Below are positions 35,425 to 46,270 of a stretch of 64,000 nucleotides of DNA, piece by piece. The DNA is from Psettodes erumei (taxonomy: Eukaryota > Chordata > Actinopteri > Pleuronectiformes > Psettodidae): positions 1,589,001 to 1,653,000 of the forward strand of contig JAFBJZ010000603.1 in the NCBI GenBank assembly GCA_016785225.1. Direction: 5' to 3'. The position numbers and the translations under genes are program-made. The notes beneath the pieces are model-generated. The model was not told where the DNA came from. It searched no databases and worked only from the letters and a program-made list of their open reading frames with translations. How positions within the stretch are numbered: position 1 is the stretch's first letter; the number at the start of each line of letters is the position of its first letter.

Positions 35425-35515
35425 CTCTAAATTAGTGAGCCCTGTGGATCAATGTGGGCCGTAATTAGCTGCTATTGATCCCAGACAGATCAGCCACTAC
35501 AGTAGGCCACAGCCA
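35425..35515. promoter_or_regulatory. Candidate conserved non-coding element
   Basis: Unique block with CTAAATTAGTGAGCC, GTGGATCAATGTGG, CCGTAATTAGCTGC and TATTGATCCCAGAC. It has homeodomain-type cores and no coding frame. Proposed on motif density. Confidence 0.3.
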
Positions 35516-36409
35516 AGCACCTCTCAAAGTCCATCAAGCTGCATCCCGACGGCAGCGCAGCCTCAGATCGCTCTGAGAGCAAACAAATAATATCAGCCAG
35601 CGCACTCAGCTCCTGGTAAGTGCACTAAAGATACTGTTCAACATTTCAGGATTCACTTACATATTCCATTAGTGCACAGTGCAATGCATCTTTTTGATTC
35701 AGTGTTTTATCTTGCGTTCCATTAAATCTTATAGATTACATTATGTGCTTGCGTAACATGCAGGAAAAAAATGGGCCAAATCTCGGGGCTATTATCCTGA
35801 TGCATCACCCCATAAATCAGTCGTCATTGTACGCCAGGGCTGTGGACAGCACCAGAGATGACAGTAATGCAGTCTGGCATTTGGGGGAAAAAAACACATC
35901 CAATCACTTCCAAAATGATCACAATCAAGACTTTGAATATCTCATCAAAGTCAGTGAAGTGATTTTGCTCTTTTCACTAATGCTAATGATCCTGGATTTA
36001 ATGTGATAGGTGTTTTTTTTTTCTCTTTTCTCACGTGTTCATAAGCAGCCTCCTGCCGTATGTAGTTGTCCTGAAGTGATTGGTAACAAGCAAGGCTTTG
36101 TGTAAATAAGAATCTTTTCAGGTAGGTCATGGGTTACGACGGCCGTCGCTGATATTTGTTGGAAGTTTCTCTCTTTCTCTCTCTCTCACTTCAATTTGTG
36201 GTTGTTGTAAAAATGGCCTGTAGTTATAAGGACCTTGCCTGTCAGACATATGAAGCTAAATTCAGAGTTTGAATTATTTAAGCCCGCTGAAGAAATGCAG
36301 TTTAAACAAAGGCAAAAGAACTATGAAACGTGCTCAAAATTACACTCCTCACATTTTCATTTCTCTTAAAGTACCGCTGCCTAAGTGCCTCGTACTTTCA
36401 CGCTCAATA
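35516..36409. other. Gene-free stretch, nothing recognised
   Basis: A consensus-like donor CTG|GTAAGT at about 35612-35617 has no recognised exon before it. A short CT run lies near 36172-36188. Confidence 0.45.
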
Positions 36410-36640
36410 GACTTCAGAAATTTCTCCCTGCTCAAGTTGCACATGATCCCGCTCGAATCGTTATGTTTCAGAGAGCACGCTCCGAAGAACAATGATGGCA
36501 GTGTTAATCAGTCAAACCTCTCCGTTCTGTTGGGAGACACCATCCCCGATCTCACAGGGAAATACATCCTTGAGAGGTGCATAATTAACAGCGTTGACCT
36601 TTTTCCAACAAACAATTTCTCTATTTAGAAATGCTGCAGA
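36410..36640. promoter_or_regulatory. Candidate conserved non-coding element
   Basis: Unique block with AGTGTTAATCAGTC and GCATAATTAACAGCG cores. A 119-codon plus-strand frame (36269-36628) runs through it without any recognisable domain, and I consider it chance. Regulatory reading unconfirmed. Confidence 0.25.
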
Positions 36641-38740
36641 GGAGAGCGCAGCCTCACCCACTGGAGGCTGTAAAGTTGAACCTCAGCAGGGGAAAAAGTG
36701 TGATAGCATTAATGCCTATGAATATGCTCAATCACCCAGCACATGAAAAAAAAACTTAATCAAAAGCAGTTGGACTTGTTTGTTCTTGAAGGCATTTCAG
36801 CGCTCATGCAAGAGGCTTCATCAGCTCCACTGATGGCGATAATGATGCCATTTAGACGTGTTGTTTTATTTAAAAGCATTTCAGACTTTGGCCATCTCCA
36901 CTGCTGAACATGAATAATTGCCTTTGCCTCCATCCAGCTCCAGCCTCAAACTTATTGAACTACTAGAATAACCAATTTCACCCAGTCCAAATGTCCTTTC
37001 ACTGCAGTCTGGCTTGGTTAGATTCAATATTGTGGCGCTGTGTGCAATTCCAGGTCCAAATGAATCTCCTAACGCAAGCCCATCTCAGAAAAGATGTTTC
37101 CAGAGATTGAAGCACAGGGATACCAGGTGGAAGAGTAGTGGTGCAAAGTGAGTGGGAGCAATTTGCACTCTGCAGGTTAAACCAAACTTTGTCTGATATA
37201 TGGAAAAAGGAGAAACTTGAATCAGCAAGAAGCGTTTGGGTTTTTTACTTCTTCTTCTTCTCCTTCTTCTTACTGCTTTGGATCAAAAAGGATATTGTCT
37301 AGAATACACCCACAGATGAGCACGGTCGCACAGAAGTCTCAGTTAAATTTTTACAAGAATTCTTAATATGCAAACATCCTACATAAAAAAATATTTTACT
37401 GGCCTGTATCTTACCAGATAATCTCTTCTAATGAAATGAAGTTGTATTGTTTTTATGATCCAAAGTCCAACGTCCAAGGTATCGTGTCCTCAGGCGATCT
37501 CGAAAATCTCGGCTTCATAACAACGTGATCGTGACTGTATGTTCAGCAGATCTTATTTGTCCACGGCCGCAGTGCGTAGGCATGTCATTATATTGCAAAA
37601 CCGCAACTAATCATCAATTAAATGAAGGAAATACCATGGCTGAGTTAACAATATGAACAAAACTGCCAGGCAAAAGCACCACACAGCACCTTTTACCACT
37701 TCCACCCACATCACAGTGAATAAAATGGGACATCTAGGCACATGCATGTTTGTATTGCCTAGTTTCAGCTAAGCAACATTAACAACGGTAGCGCATAGCC
37801 AGGCAATAAACAGCAGCAAGTGCAGGGAAGTGCTTAATTAAGCAGCAAACCAAAGGAAACGAACCACAGTTGTACGGTGTAAATGCCATCGTCATTTTCT
37901 CACTTTAACCTGGCAAGCGCGCACACCTTTCTAACATCATATGGTGCTGAATTTCAATGCAGGGAGCTCGCACGGTGGCTACATCAGCTCGCGGTAACCT
38001 TTCTTCCCACTGTGTCGGGACGCCTCAATCTCGGTGATGGGAGTGGACTTTTTTTTCTTTCCCCCAACAGAGGCTTTCATCATATTATCTGACCAAATCT
38101 GTTTCAATCTGAATTTTTTTTTTTTTTTCAATCCGAATTTTCAAGTTAAGGAAGCCACTGCGTTTTTTTTCTTCTACCACCATGATTCGTTGGTTGTTTA
38201 AAGGGTTATTATGTGAAGTGTTTGGAGGCTGGGACTTTCTTTGTGAATCTGTCTGGAACACTACAGAATACATAGTAAAGTCATTCAGATGGCCCTGCCT
38301 GAGTGGCCTTGTTTGAGATTCTGGCTGCGCTGCGTCCTGTAGTGTCCACTTCAGTCAGTGCTCAGACCCGGAGATGTGTCAGTGGCTCCGATGCGGCTTG
38401 TCAGGCATGCTCTAGCTTCCGGCTAGCCCCGTCCAGCCAGCCCCAACCCTCCTCGCACTCCTGGGACTGTCCACAGACAGCCATCACAACCCTTGTCTCT
38501 CTCTGTCTCTCATCCTCTCATCACCCGTCTCCTTGTCCCTCAAGTCTCGCCACTGGAGTGTGAACATCAGGATTAGGTAAATGACAGGAGGAATCCACAA
38601 TGTTGACTAGGCAAATGTCCTTTGGGTCTGTCTTGGGTCTGACATGTGGACCTGAGAAAGAGAGCACTTTTTTCCCCCTTTTTTTTGTTTGGTTCTCACG
38701 AAAAGTTGAACACACAGTAGTCTGTTATTGTGCAGCCTTT
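36641..38740. other. Gene-free stretch with CTT and T tracts
   Basis: Contains a CTT/TTC run at about 37248-37273 and a T-run at about 38115-38129. No coding or repeat family was recognised. Confidence 0.45.
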
Positions 38741-38960
38741 CAATTAGTTCAATCAATTTCACCATTAATTGAATCAACAGTCTCTCAGAGGTCTTTGTTG
38801 CAGTGTGAGGCCAATCAGGATGCTTCTTCATTAGGAGACCAGGAAATAGAAACATGCTAGATTGACTCACATCACTTAATGTCATTACCGCCGCAGGAGA
38901 AGCTGTCAAAATGAAGATGAGCTCCGCCATCCGCATTACACCTCCATTGCTCAGGGAGCT
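38741..38960. promoter_or_regulatory. Candidate conserved non-coding element
   Basis: TTTCAATTAGTTCAATCAAT and CCATTAATTGAATC give dense homeodomain-type cores, followed by CACTTAATGTCATTACC and CGCATTACACC. No supported coding frame. Confidence 0.35.
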
Positions 38961-39619
38961 CCTGTGAGCAAGGCACGCACTCCAGAACAACACAGCCGCT
39001 CTCCACACACCCGCACAACCCCTTTTTTTCCGCCCACATTTCGGCTTCCGCTTCATCCCGCTCAGTTCGCTAATTTCGGGAAATGACTGAAACCTGAGTG
39101 CGGAAAATGAAAAGCGTCGGCCTCTGTTTCGTTAAATCAACCCTGAGCTCAGTAAGACTCACTGCCTTCGCTCCTGTTTAAAAACCAACTCTTCAGTAAA
39201 TCTTTCCTCATTTGCACTGTGCTGTTTGCTTCAGTCCCCAGGGATGGTTATTAGGCACTCATTAGTATAGTTTCCTTTATAAAGTTAAATTGTTGAAAGC
39301 CTGGTAAACCTTTGACCCTTTTATACTGCTCAATGGGATTTGGCTGCCTTGGGGTACTTTCTTCCTTCGCCAGAACGGCTATTTCAGCCATTGTAACAAT
39401 AGTAAATTGCAGCAACAGGACCAGTGCATGGTTATTATCACTCAGTGTTTGTTGTGGCAGGCTACTGCAAATGGAGAACCTGCCAGGCATGAAGAGCATA
39501 TGTTCTTATTCTCGCTCCAACCTTTGCTTATCCCTTCAACAAAAAAAAAAAAGCTTATTTATTGTCCCTTCTTGGCTGCTGGAACAACAGCGAGACGCCT
39601 TCACTTCACTGTTGTAAAC
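38961..39619. other. Gene-free stretch, nothing recognised
   Basis: Short frames without domains, and an A-run at 39541-39552. Confidence 0.45.
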
Positions 39620-39895
39620 AGCGGCGGCAAGTTAGCACCATTAGTATCATGGCAGTCCCTTCTGTGTGGCAGATAGACGCCTCATTATGCCAGTTCTTAA
39701 TTTAACTCAGCTTATTCTGTTTATATATGCATAAACAGTATTTTCGTAACGGCACAAACGGGTAAAAGATGGTATTGTTGAACATCTGTCTCTTTATCAC
39801 AAGATGGCATCACCGCCGACTTGTAATGTAATTAAGATTTAAAGAATACTCTGGCAATTACCTGTCTAATGGGGCGTTCATCAGCCCTCATTCTC
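39620..39895. promoter_or_regulatory. Candidate conserved non-coding element
   Basis: Unique AT-rich block with CACCATTAGTATCATGG, TCTTAATTTAACTC, TATATATGCATAAAC and TGTAATGTAATTAAG. No recognisable coding capacity. Confidence 0.35.
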
Positions 39896-40255
39896 CAAGC
39901 TGTCTGTCTTGCTGGCTGGCTCACTGAGACGCAGGCAGATGCATATGTAATTGCTGCCAATAGACAAGACAGAGAAACAGTTTGAGCCGGACAGTTGTCG
40001 TTCCGCAGGGAAAAATAAAAAAAAACAAGTCTTCAGGCCCAAGGACTCTGCGCTTCTTGTGCTTGTGATCAAAGTTATCGGAGGAGAAAGAGCGGCTATT
40101 TCCCAGGTGGGAGGAGCTTCCGATCGCCTCGCCCTCTCGATGAGCGAGGCACGCCATCGCTTTCTGTCACGCGAGCGTGATGGGCGGAAAGGAGGACACG
40201 GCGAGCAGTGGGAGCGTAGCCACATGGAACAATCCATATTCAGCGATGCAGCGAT

Positions 40256-40279
40256 GTGGGGGTGGGGGTGGGGGTGGGA
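40256..40279 (+). repeat. (GGGGGT)n G-quadruplex-prone tract
   Basis: Successive G-runs of five separated by single T (TGGGGGTGGGGGTGGGGGTG), satisfying the usual G3+N1-7 quadruplex pattern on the + strand. Confidence 0.8.
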
Positions 40280-40470
40280 GTTACCTTTTCCATCACCGGT
40301 GACACCTGAAAGACGCCCTGCCGCGTAGCCGTGACGACGGTGATGAAACCCGCTTGCCCCCCCCCAGGGTGCGAGGTCAGGGTTGAGCGACATCTTGGCT
40401 CTCCGGCTCTTTGCTCCAGTGGGTGGCGCAGAGTGATCGCGGCACAACGAGACGTACATGCATGCATGTT

Positions 40471-40495
40471 GGTGGGTTTGAGGGTGGGGGTGGGG
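40471..40495 (+). repeat. Second G-quadruplex-prone tract
   Basis: G-runs of 3, 3, 5 and 4 separated by TTTGA, T and T, about 0.2 kb from the first tract and on the same strand. Confidence 0.75.
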
Positions 40496-40625
40496 TGCTC
40501 TCCAGAAAGAGGTGGGGCAGCTTGCCATCTTGTGTGTGTTTGTGTGTGTGTGAGAGCGGGTGCAAAGGTTGATGGGGGTATTAAAGACAGTTAGGGGGGT
40601 GGTTAAATAAATGGGAAAGGGCACA

Positions 40626-42224
40626 GGAGGTGAAGGGAGTGATTAGATGGGCCATCCACAGGCTGAATTGGTTTTCTCTCAGCGTAATAGAAGCAGATCC
40701 ACCTCTGTTTGATATTCTGCGGCGAGACAATGCTGCTTATTTAAAATGGTGGGAATGTGCGTTTGGACATCGATGGTAGTGGTAGCATCATCCATTCAAA
40801 TGGCCCTAAATCCACCCCAAAGCACTTTTAGAAGGTTAAGAAATATCATCGGCTGTGTGCCTCCTCCCAGTGCGCCTTATAAATGTTTTATCTGACTTTG
40901 TTTCCAAGAGGGTTTTTTTTTCCTGCAGTAGTATTTCATGTAAACCTGCATATTTTCCACGTTTGGTAAACCGTCCAGATGATTGCCCAGCGCTTCTTAA
41001 ACAGCTGAGATGGACTATCTGCGCCGGGTACTCGACCGAGGTGATACACAAGTACACAAACGTGTTGCACTTGACACAGCTGCTGCATGTTTATGTCGGG
41101 TATTAGTGATCAATTTCTCACAAAAATCCTCTTGAGACACACCAATCCATGCCAAAGGCTGCAAAGGCCGAGAGGAGATCAGGTGAGCCCTAAAAAAACC
41201 ACAGCTCCTGGCATGAGATGTGGTTTGTGGTCATTTTCCAGGACGAGAACATGTCAGGTCAACTTCACGAGCATACATAAAGTATACATAAAGATTCTCA
41301 GCTGTTCTGTTGGACGCTGCGTCTCTCACCCTTCATTGTGGAAAACCTGTCGGGCCAACTAAAGAGAGCAGGGTGGAGCTCCGGTACATCAAGTCAGACA
41401 GCTCACAAGGACGAAATACAGCTTAGCTGAGACTGCTGTTGGCAGCAATCTGAATTTTCATCAACAGGGGTCCCGTCTCGTTTGCCTTTTAGCTTTCCGT
41501 CTGAACTTTGTGACCGACGAGAGGACTTGAAAGTTCTTCGGAGATCCAAGCAGTGCCCACGGGAACACGAGAGCACGTGACCAGCCGAACGCTGACTGAA
41601 ACCACGTCCCTGAACGTTGCCGACCACTGCTGGCCTGCTTGCTTGCTGGCATAGCTTCGAACAATGAGGTAGCTACCTGTCACCGTGACAACCGACGCCT
41701 CTCAGCGGGATACAAATAGCCACGGTATTGTTTGGTTGCATTAGTATTGTACATTTGTGGGACAAAGTCATGTCTACGCTGACAAAAATGCCGCAGTGCT
41801 AATATATGAGCCTTTTGAAGGAGCTTCTTTTTCTTTTTTTTCCCTCCTCCCTCAGTATTCCACGCCAAGCACTGATCCACATTGCGCTGAACACAGAACA
41901 AAGGCTTTGTTGTTTTTTTGTTTTTTTGTTTTTCTGTGTTCAAATGTCATAATATAGAAACACAGGTGAGAAACAAGTGCCCCTATACCACTACCTCCGT
42001 TTGTTGCGAACACGCTGAATAATGAAGTGTTGAAAAGCGGATGTGAGTTAGATGCTAACGAGAAAGACGTTTACAGAAACTGGCAGAGCCACACTCCTCC
42101 CCAGTGGTACAAAGTTTTTGCGCGGGCCACCGCTGTGTTGCTCAGCAGCGCGCTTGTGCGCGTTGGTGCGCGTTTGTGGGCGTCTCTGTGCGCTTACGAG
42201 CTTCGTCCGCGCGGATTGATCAGC
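40626..42224. other. Gene-free stretch, nothing recognised
   Basis: Short frames without domains. A T-run near 40914-40922 and GTTTTTTT repeats near 41910-41930 occur. The final 150 bases are CpG-enriched (GCGCG motifs near 42120-42215). Confidence 0.45.
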
Positions 42225-42385
42225 GGTAGGTGGCTGATTAATTGAAGTGGACTCTGTGGTGCATCGGGTTAGTGGTTGTCAGATTATAGCCCCCTAATTG
42301 GTTGATTCATTTTTATTAGTCGTGTAATGAAATTACCTATTGACAATCCAGGCAGCCCGGATCTGATCAATAAACACTGCTAGTG
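42225..42385. promoter_or_regulatory. Candidate conserved non-coding element
   Basis: Unique AT-rich block packed with homeodomain-type sites: TGATTAATTGA (42235-42245), CCCCTAATTGGTTGATTCA, TTTTTATTAGTCG, GTAATGAAATTACC and TGATCAATAAAC. One of the strongest enhancer-like blocks by motif content; no coding frame. Confidence 0.4.
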
Positions 42386-42945
42386 GGTTGGGTTTCAACA
42401 ACCGTCGGTGTTTTTACGTAGCTTTTTTTTTTTTTTTTAAATTTCATACACAAATCGACGTTAACCTGAGTTATGAGCTGCCATGTTCATATGCTAGCAT
42501 TTAACTTTCAATCATGTACAGTCAAATACTGTGCATATATTTATTCATTGCACATTAAGATCGACAGTTCAATTATAATTAGTTCAACTAAAGAAGTGAC
42601 GCTGAAATCATGTTTGATTTCCTGTTGAAAAGCGACAGATGAGCTCCAGATTATGGTGAGATGCACTATGTATTCAGATCAAAAAATAATAAAAGGGATT
42701 AATATGTCAATCCACTTATCAATCTACATCAGACCTATTTTTTAAAAAAAATAGATAAAGTGCCATTTCATTGAAGGGGGGATTCATATGTTCATATGTA
42801 TTCATAAATCTGTAATTTATTAGCACTCGTATTTCATATTTTTGAAAGACGCTATTATGATACTTGGTGGTTTTCGGGTTCAATTTGAGATGATTACCAG
42901 ACATCTCATTTTCCGTAACATTCAGTAATAACGTACAGCGCATCA
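42386..42945. other. AT-rich spacer with T-run
   Basis: Contains a T-run at about 42423-42438 and no recognisable gene or repeat. Confidence 0.5.
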
Positions 42946-44020
42946 ATCATCTCATCACGGCGAGGGAGCTTACGCAACCTGGAAAACAGCCACGGGGAGC
43001 GAGAGAGACCAAACACGAGCAAATTAGGAAGGTAACGTCTTCGCCGCTTTGACGACACGTGCGCCGCAAACACGCCCCGGCGCAACCGACCGGAGGTCAC
43101 GATGAGGTGTTTCCAGGGGATTCGCTGCTTCTCGAGTGATTAAAGCCGGCCATGATGTCGTAAAACTATTAAAAAAAAAAATCACATCATATCTCATTCT
43201 TCAACTCTGCCAATACCTGACTTCAATAGCTTCAAAAGTTTGCGGATAGGTGTCATCAATATCATTGTAGCAGGTGTTACAAATCCCTTTGAGCTCTCCT
43301 CCAAAAGAAAACAAATGTCACACGCCCGAGGCGAGGCATGCGGTTGAATAGATACGTCCCCATATTTTATCACCTCCCTATAAAAACTCAGAGGGTGCGT
43401 TTGTTTGGCCCTCTACCCCCCATGCTGTTTTCCTAATTGGGCGCAGCATGCGGCCAGTAACTCGACGGCACTCGTTGCGCGTCGTGTTCTAAGCAGCATC
43501 TGAGTTGAGTTAATAGCAGCAGATACTCCCCCTGTCATTCTCCAGTTCATTCCGGCGCTGGCCTCCCTTCTTTTTTTTTGCCGCAGGCATCCGCTAATAG
43601 GGACCTCGCCCGAGGCGCTTCACCTCACACCGGTGCAGCGGCGTATCGGCGCCGGGTCACGATATGCGCAGCAAAAATGAACTTTCTCACTGTAGCCTTG
43701 CAGCAGTAGCTGGCCGTCCGTATTATATCAGATGCCGCTCGTGTCTTGTCATCTCGAAAAACAAACAGGTTATTAACGCAGGGAGACAAGATGATTGAGT
43801 GCGTTCCCCTCCGTGGGGCCGCGCGGAGGACATCCTCATCCACGGCGTGCTGGCTCAGTGTCTCACCCAAGCGTCTGACCTAGTTACCAAAATCGCTGTC
43901 GCGCGCGGGCGCGTGCGCGGCGCTCCAGCGGGTGTTGCGGGGGATAAGCAGAGCGTCGTCCCCTCGGCGGCGTCGAGTGCTTTCACAGCAAGGCGAGATA
44001 TAGCTGCGTTTGGAGGGGAC
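42946..44020. promoter_or_regulatory. CpG-island-like block
   Basis: CpG dinucleotides are dense (for example 43025-43095, 43470-43490, 43600-43670 and 43900-43980, with runs such as GTCGCGCGCGGGCG), against a CpG-poor neighbourhood. This is the profile of a CpG island or promoter. No TATA box, initiator or adjoining exon could be identified, so a promoter for an unannotated transcript is only inferred. A good acceptor (CTTTTTTTTTGCCGCAG) ends near 43587. Confidence 0.4.
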
Positions 44021-44075
44021 GAAAAGGAGAGGAGGAAACAGTGGCTCTGAGGATCCGACTCTGTGCGTCTCACTC

Positions 44076-44143
44076 TGTGTGTGCGCGCGTGTGTGTGTGC
44101 GCGTGTGTGTGTGCGTGTGTGTGTGCGCGTGCGTGTGTGTGTG
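44076..44143 (+). repeat. 68-bp alternating purine-pyrimidine (TG/CG)n tract
   Basis: Strict pyrimidine-purine alternation (TG and CG units) for about 68 bases, the pattern associated with Z-DNA formation. Open frames through it are composition artefacts. Confidence 0.9.
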
Positions 44144-44283
44144 ATGCACATGCAGGCTGACTGGCCTCCTCTCTCAGTGGCAGAGCTGCTCTCGAGCACA
44201 CATAGCTCACTGTTCCCCCCAGTTCAGCCTCCACTCCATCAGCTGACGCTTACGCTCGCTGCACCCCCCATCCCCCCTACTCA

Positions 44284-44324
44284 CCCCCCCCCCCCCCCAC
44301 ACACACACACACACACACACACAC
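44284..44324 (+). repeat. C-run followed by (AC)n microsatellite
   Basis: Fifteen C then about 13 AC units, some 140 bases downstream of the TG/CG tract and complementary to its TG part. Confidence 0.9.
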
Positions 44325-44454
44325 TCCCCACCCCACCCACCTCGCTCTCCCTCTCTCCCACCCCTCTTGCAATATCCATGTCTCTTTCCAGGGCTCCAGT
44401 TTTCATTCTGGCCTTTGCAGGACTCCTCCTTTTTCTCTTTCTGTCCCCAGTTTA

Positions 44455-44610
44455 AATGCACTAATTACATTTCACATCTTGTATGGCTGATCTTTTTTTT
44501 TATTCTCTGGTCATGCATTGAAATTGAAATCATGTACATGAAAAAAAAAACAAGGCAGGCCATTAATTGGTTACATTGTTTGTGTTTATTGCTATTTTTT
44601 TAATGTGTCT
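44455..44610. promoter_or_regulatory. Candidate conserved non-coding element
   Basis: ATGCACTAATTACATTTC, GGCCATTAATTGGTTAC and a forkhead-like GTGTTTATTGC are interrupted by T and A runs. No coding frame. Proposed from motif content. Confidence 0.3.
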
Positions 44611-44638
44611 TTACGAGTGGGCCACGCTTAAAAAAGGT

Positions 44639-44659
44639 AAAAAAAAAAAAAAAAAAAAA
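44639..44659 (+). repeat. Poly-A run
   Basis: Twenty-one consecutive A. No retrocopy body was recognised upstream. Confidence 0.9.
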
Positions 44660-45180
44660 GGGCCGTTGTGTTATAAAGCAGCCCGTATATTTTCTCCTCT
44701 AAATATTTGGGCTCACAGGAAATAAGTGTACCGCATCCAGCACAGCCAGGCGGACAAAGTAACATATATTTAGCACTTTATTTATATTTGTGTTCAGCGC
44801 TGTAGGTAACTCAAATAGCAAGATGCTTTTGAACAGTGCGTGGGCGGAGGAATGTACATTTTTCTTTCTTTTTTTTTGTCCAAAGATGCTCGAAAGGATA
44901 TATTGTTAGAGCAATCTACCCGCCGGCTGTCAAACGTGAGTCTGTAGTGTGTAATGGAAATAAATGCCGTGTTTATGGGTTCGTCTGTATGCATACAGAG
45001 GGGCCGTACGCTGGAGGCGAGGGTCTGCCCGAGTCTTACTTTCGAGGCGAGCGTCTAGAAGACGGCAATGGAGGCTGACGGCAGACTTGTACCCCAAGGC
45101 GTGAAAACCTGCATCTGGCTCGAATTTTCACTGTTTCAATATTCATCTCACCTTCTCCTTAAAGCCTGCATAACTTTGCG
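44660..45180. other. Gene-free spacer
   Basis: No coding or repeat signal was recognised. Confidence 0.5.
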
Positions 45181-45202
45181 CTGGGTGGTTCGTTTGTTGT
45201 TG

Positions 45203-45245
45203 CCCCCCACCCCACCACCACCACCACCACCACCACCACCCCCAG
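45203..45245 (+). repeat. (ACC)n microsatellite
   Basis: A CACC-rich lead is followed by about ten ACC units to 45240 and a C-rich end. Opposite-strand frames translate it as poly-Trp/Gly/Val, which is artefactual. Confidence 0.9.
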
Positions 45246-45289
45246 CCCCCATCCAATTGTGTAGATCTGGGGGCGGAGTACTGCGTCAG

Positions 45290-45610
45290 GGTGAAGCACG
45301 GGACCTCGTGCCCGGTCGGTGGCCTGCAGCGGAGGGGCACTAAGCCATCTTCTTTGCCCACGGCGTGTGTGCGTTTTTTTTCTCCACTCCACGCAGCCCC
45401 GGGGACACGGCGTCGCAGCGGCTCGCGCTCCTGTCTGCTCCGCCCGTCCTCCACGTCGTGAGGCACGCCGCTGCACCCCGGAGCTGGGAGCCGTGGCACG
45501 GAGCCCTGGCTGGCCAGCTACCTGCGTCTGCCCTTATCCCGCCAGCCAGCTGTGTCTTCAGCGAGCCGGAAATAAGCGACGACGGCAAAGCATTTAGCTA
45601 CATCTCCGCT
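45290..45610. other. GC/CpG-rich stretch with overlapping chance frames
   Basis: Frames are open on both strands (82-118 codons) with Arg/Ala/Pro-rich translations and no domain. CpG content is raised, suggesting a small CpG-rich element. Confidence 0.4.
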
Positions 45611-45814
45611 CGCATTTGGGGTTTTTGTTTTTGTTTTTTGCGGGGGGGGGATCCTGCGTGAGTCCATTTATTTTGACATTTGTTGAAACTATTGTTGCGC
45701 CGAGTGTACTCCTCGACCAAACTATAATATCGCAAATGACAGAGCGTGGAGGATTCATGAGGACTGTTCAAGCTGCCATTTTGCTGTTCAAAAGCAATTC
45801 CTTCAAGAGGTGAG

Positions 45815-46025
45815 ACAGACAGACCAGTCCATTTCACAAAAGACATGTTATCCATCAGCCAATTGATTTGTGAGAGACTTGGAAGAGACAAGCGCTCCCT
45901 TTCTCACTACAGCTGCACCGCACCGACTGCGTCCACTTCGATATGCCAATATTTTCAGCCATGCTGTCTTATCAGTTCCTTCATTTCTAAAAGGAAGCAA
46001 TTAAATTGTGACAGCAATGATGTCT
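45815..46025. promoter_or_regulatory. Candidate conserved non-coding element
   Basis: Unique block with CAGCCAATTGATTTGTG, CGATATGCCAATATTTTCAG and GGAAGCAATTAAATTGTGAC. It is preceded by a donor-like GAG|GTGAGA at 45807-45814 with no recognised exon. No recognisable coding frame. Confidence 0.3.
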
Positions 46026-46069
46026 TTGTCGCTCCACTGCTTGAGCAATAAAAACTGCAACAAAAAAAA

Positions 46070-46270
46070 AGCTTCGCCGCGCGCACGCGGTACGGTTCGA
46101 CTTTTCTCCCGCTTTGTGTTCGTACGGTCGCGTGTTGTTCACGCCGGGGCGTTGCTTTGTACAACCGCAACGCTCCACTGTATAAGCAGCGGCAGCACGG
46201 GGGCTGTGTGGTCGTCGGATCAGGCCGGCGCTGTCGTGTGTATTTGTAGGCGCTAACGAATCTCACCGCA
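46070..46270. other. CpG-rich block
   Basis: Dense CpG (CGCCGCGCGCACGCGG, CGTACGGTCGCG and similar) over about 200 bases, in a less CpG-rich setting. Possibly a small CpG island. No transcript features could be assigned. Confidence 0.4.

Larger units (their letters stand above)
39896..40625. other. GC-rich stretch with two G-quadruplex-prone tracts
   Basis: The longest open frame of the window (minus strand, 247 codons, 39881-40624) lies here, but its translation is His/Pro/Thr/Arg-rich from simple sequence and opposes other open frames. I do not call it a gene. Two G4-prone runs are listed separately. Confidence 0.45.

Noticed and set aside
36269..36628. 119-codon plus-strand frame through a regulatory-like block
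   Set aside because: No domain, no splice or promoter context, and unique AT-rich DNA can stay open this far by chance.
39881..40624. 247-codon minus-strand open frame, the longest in the window
   Set aside because: Translation is dominated by His/Pro/Thr/Arg runs from simple sequence, no domain, and the plus strand is also open over much of it.
44367..44455. Short hydrophobic peptide frame SRAPVFILAFAGLLLFLFL between two CAG-ending pyrimidine tracts
   Set aside because: Hydrophobicity comes from pyrimidine-rich codons beside CT/CA repeats; no supporting gene structure.
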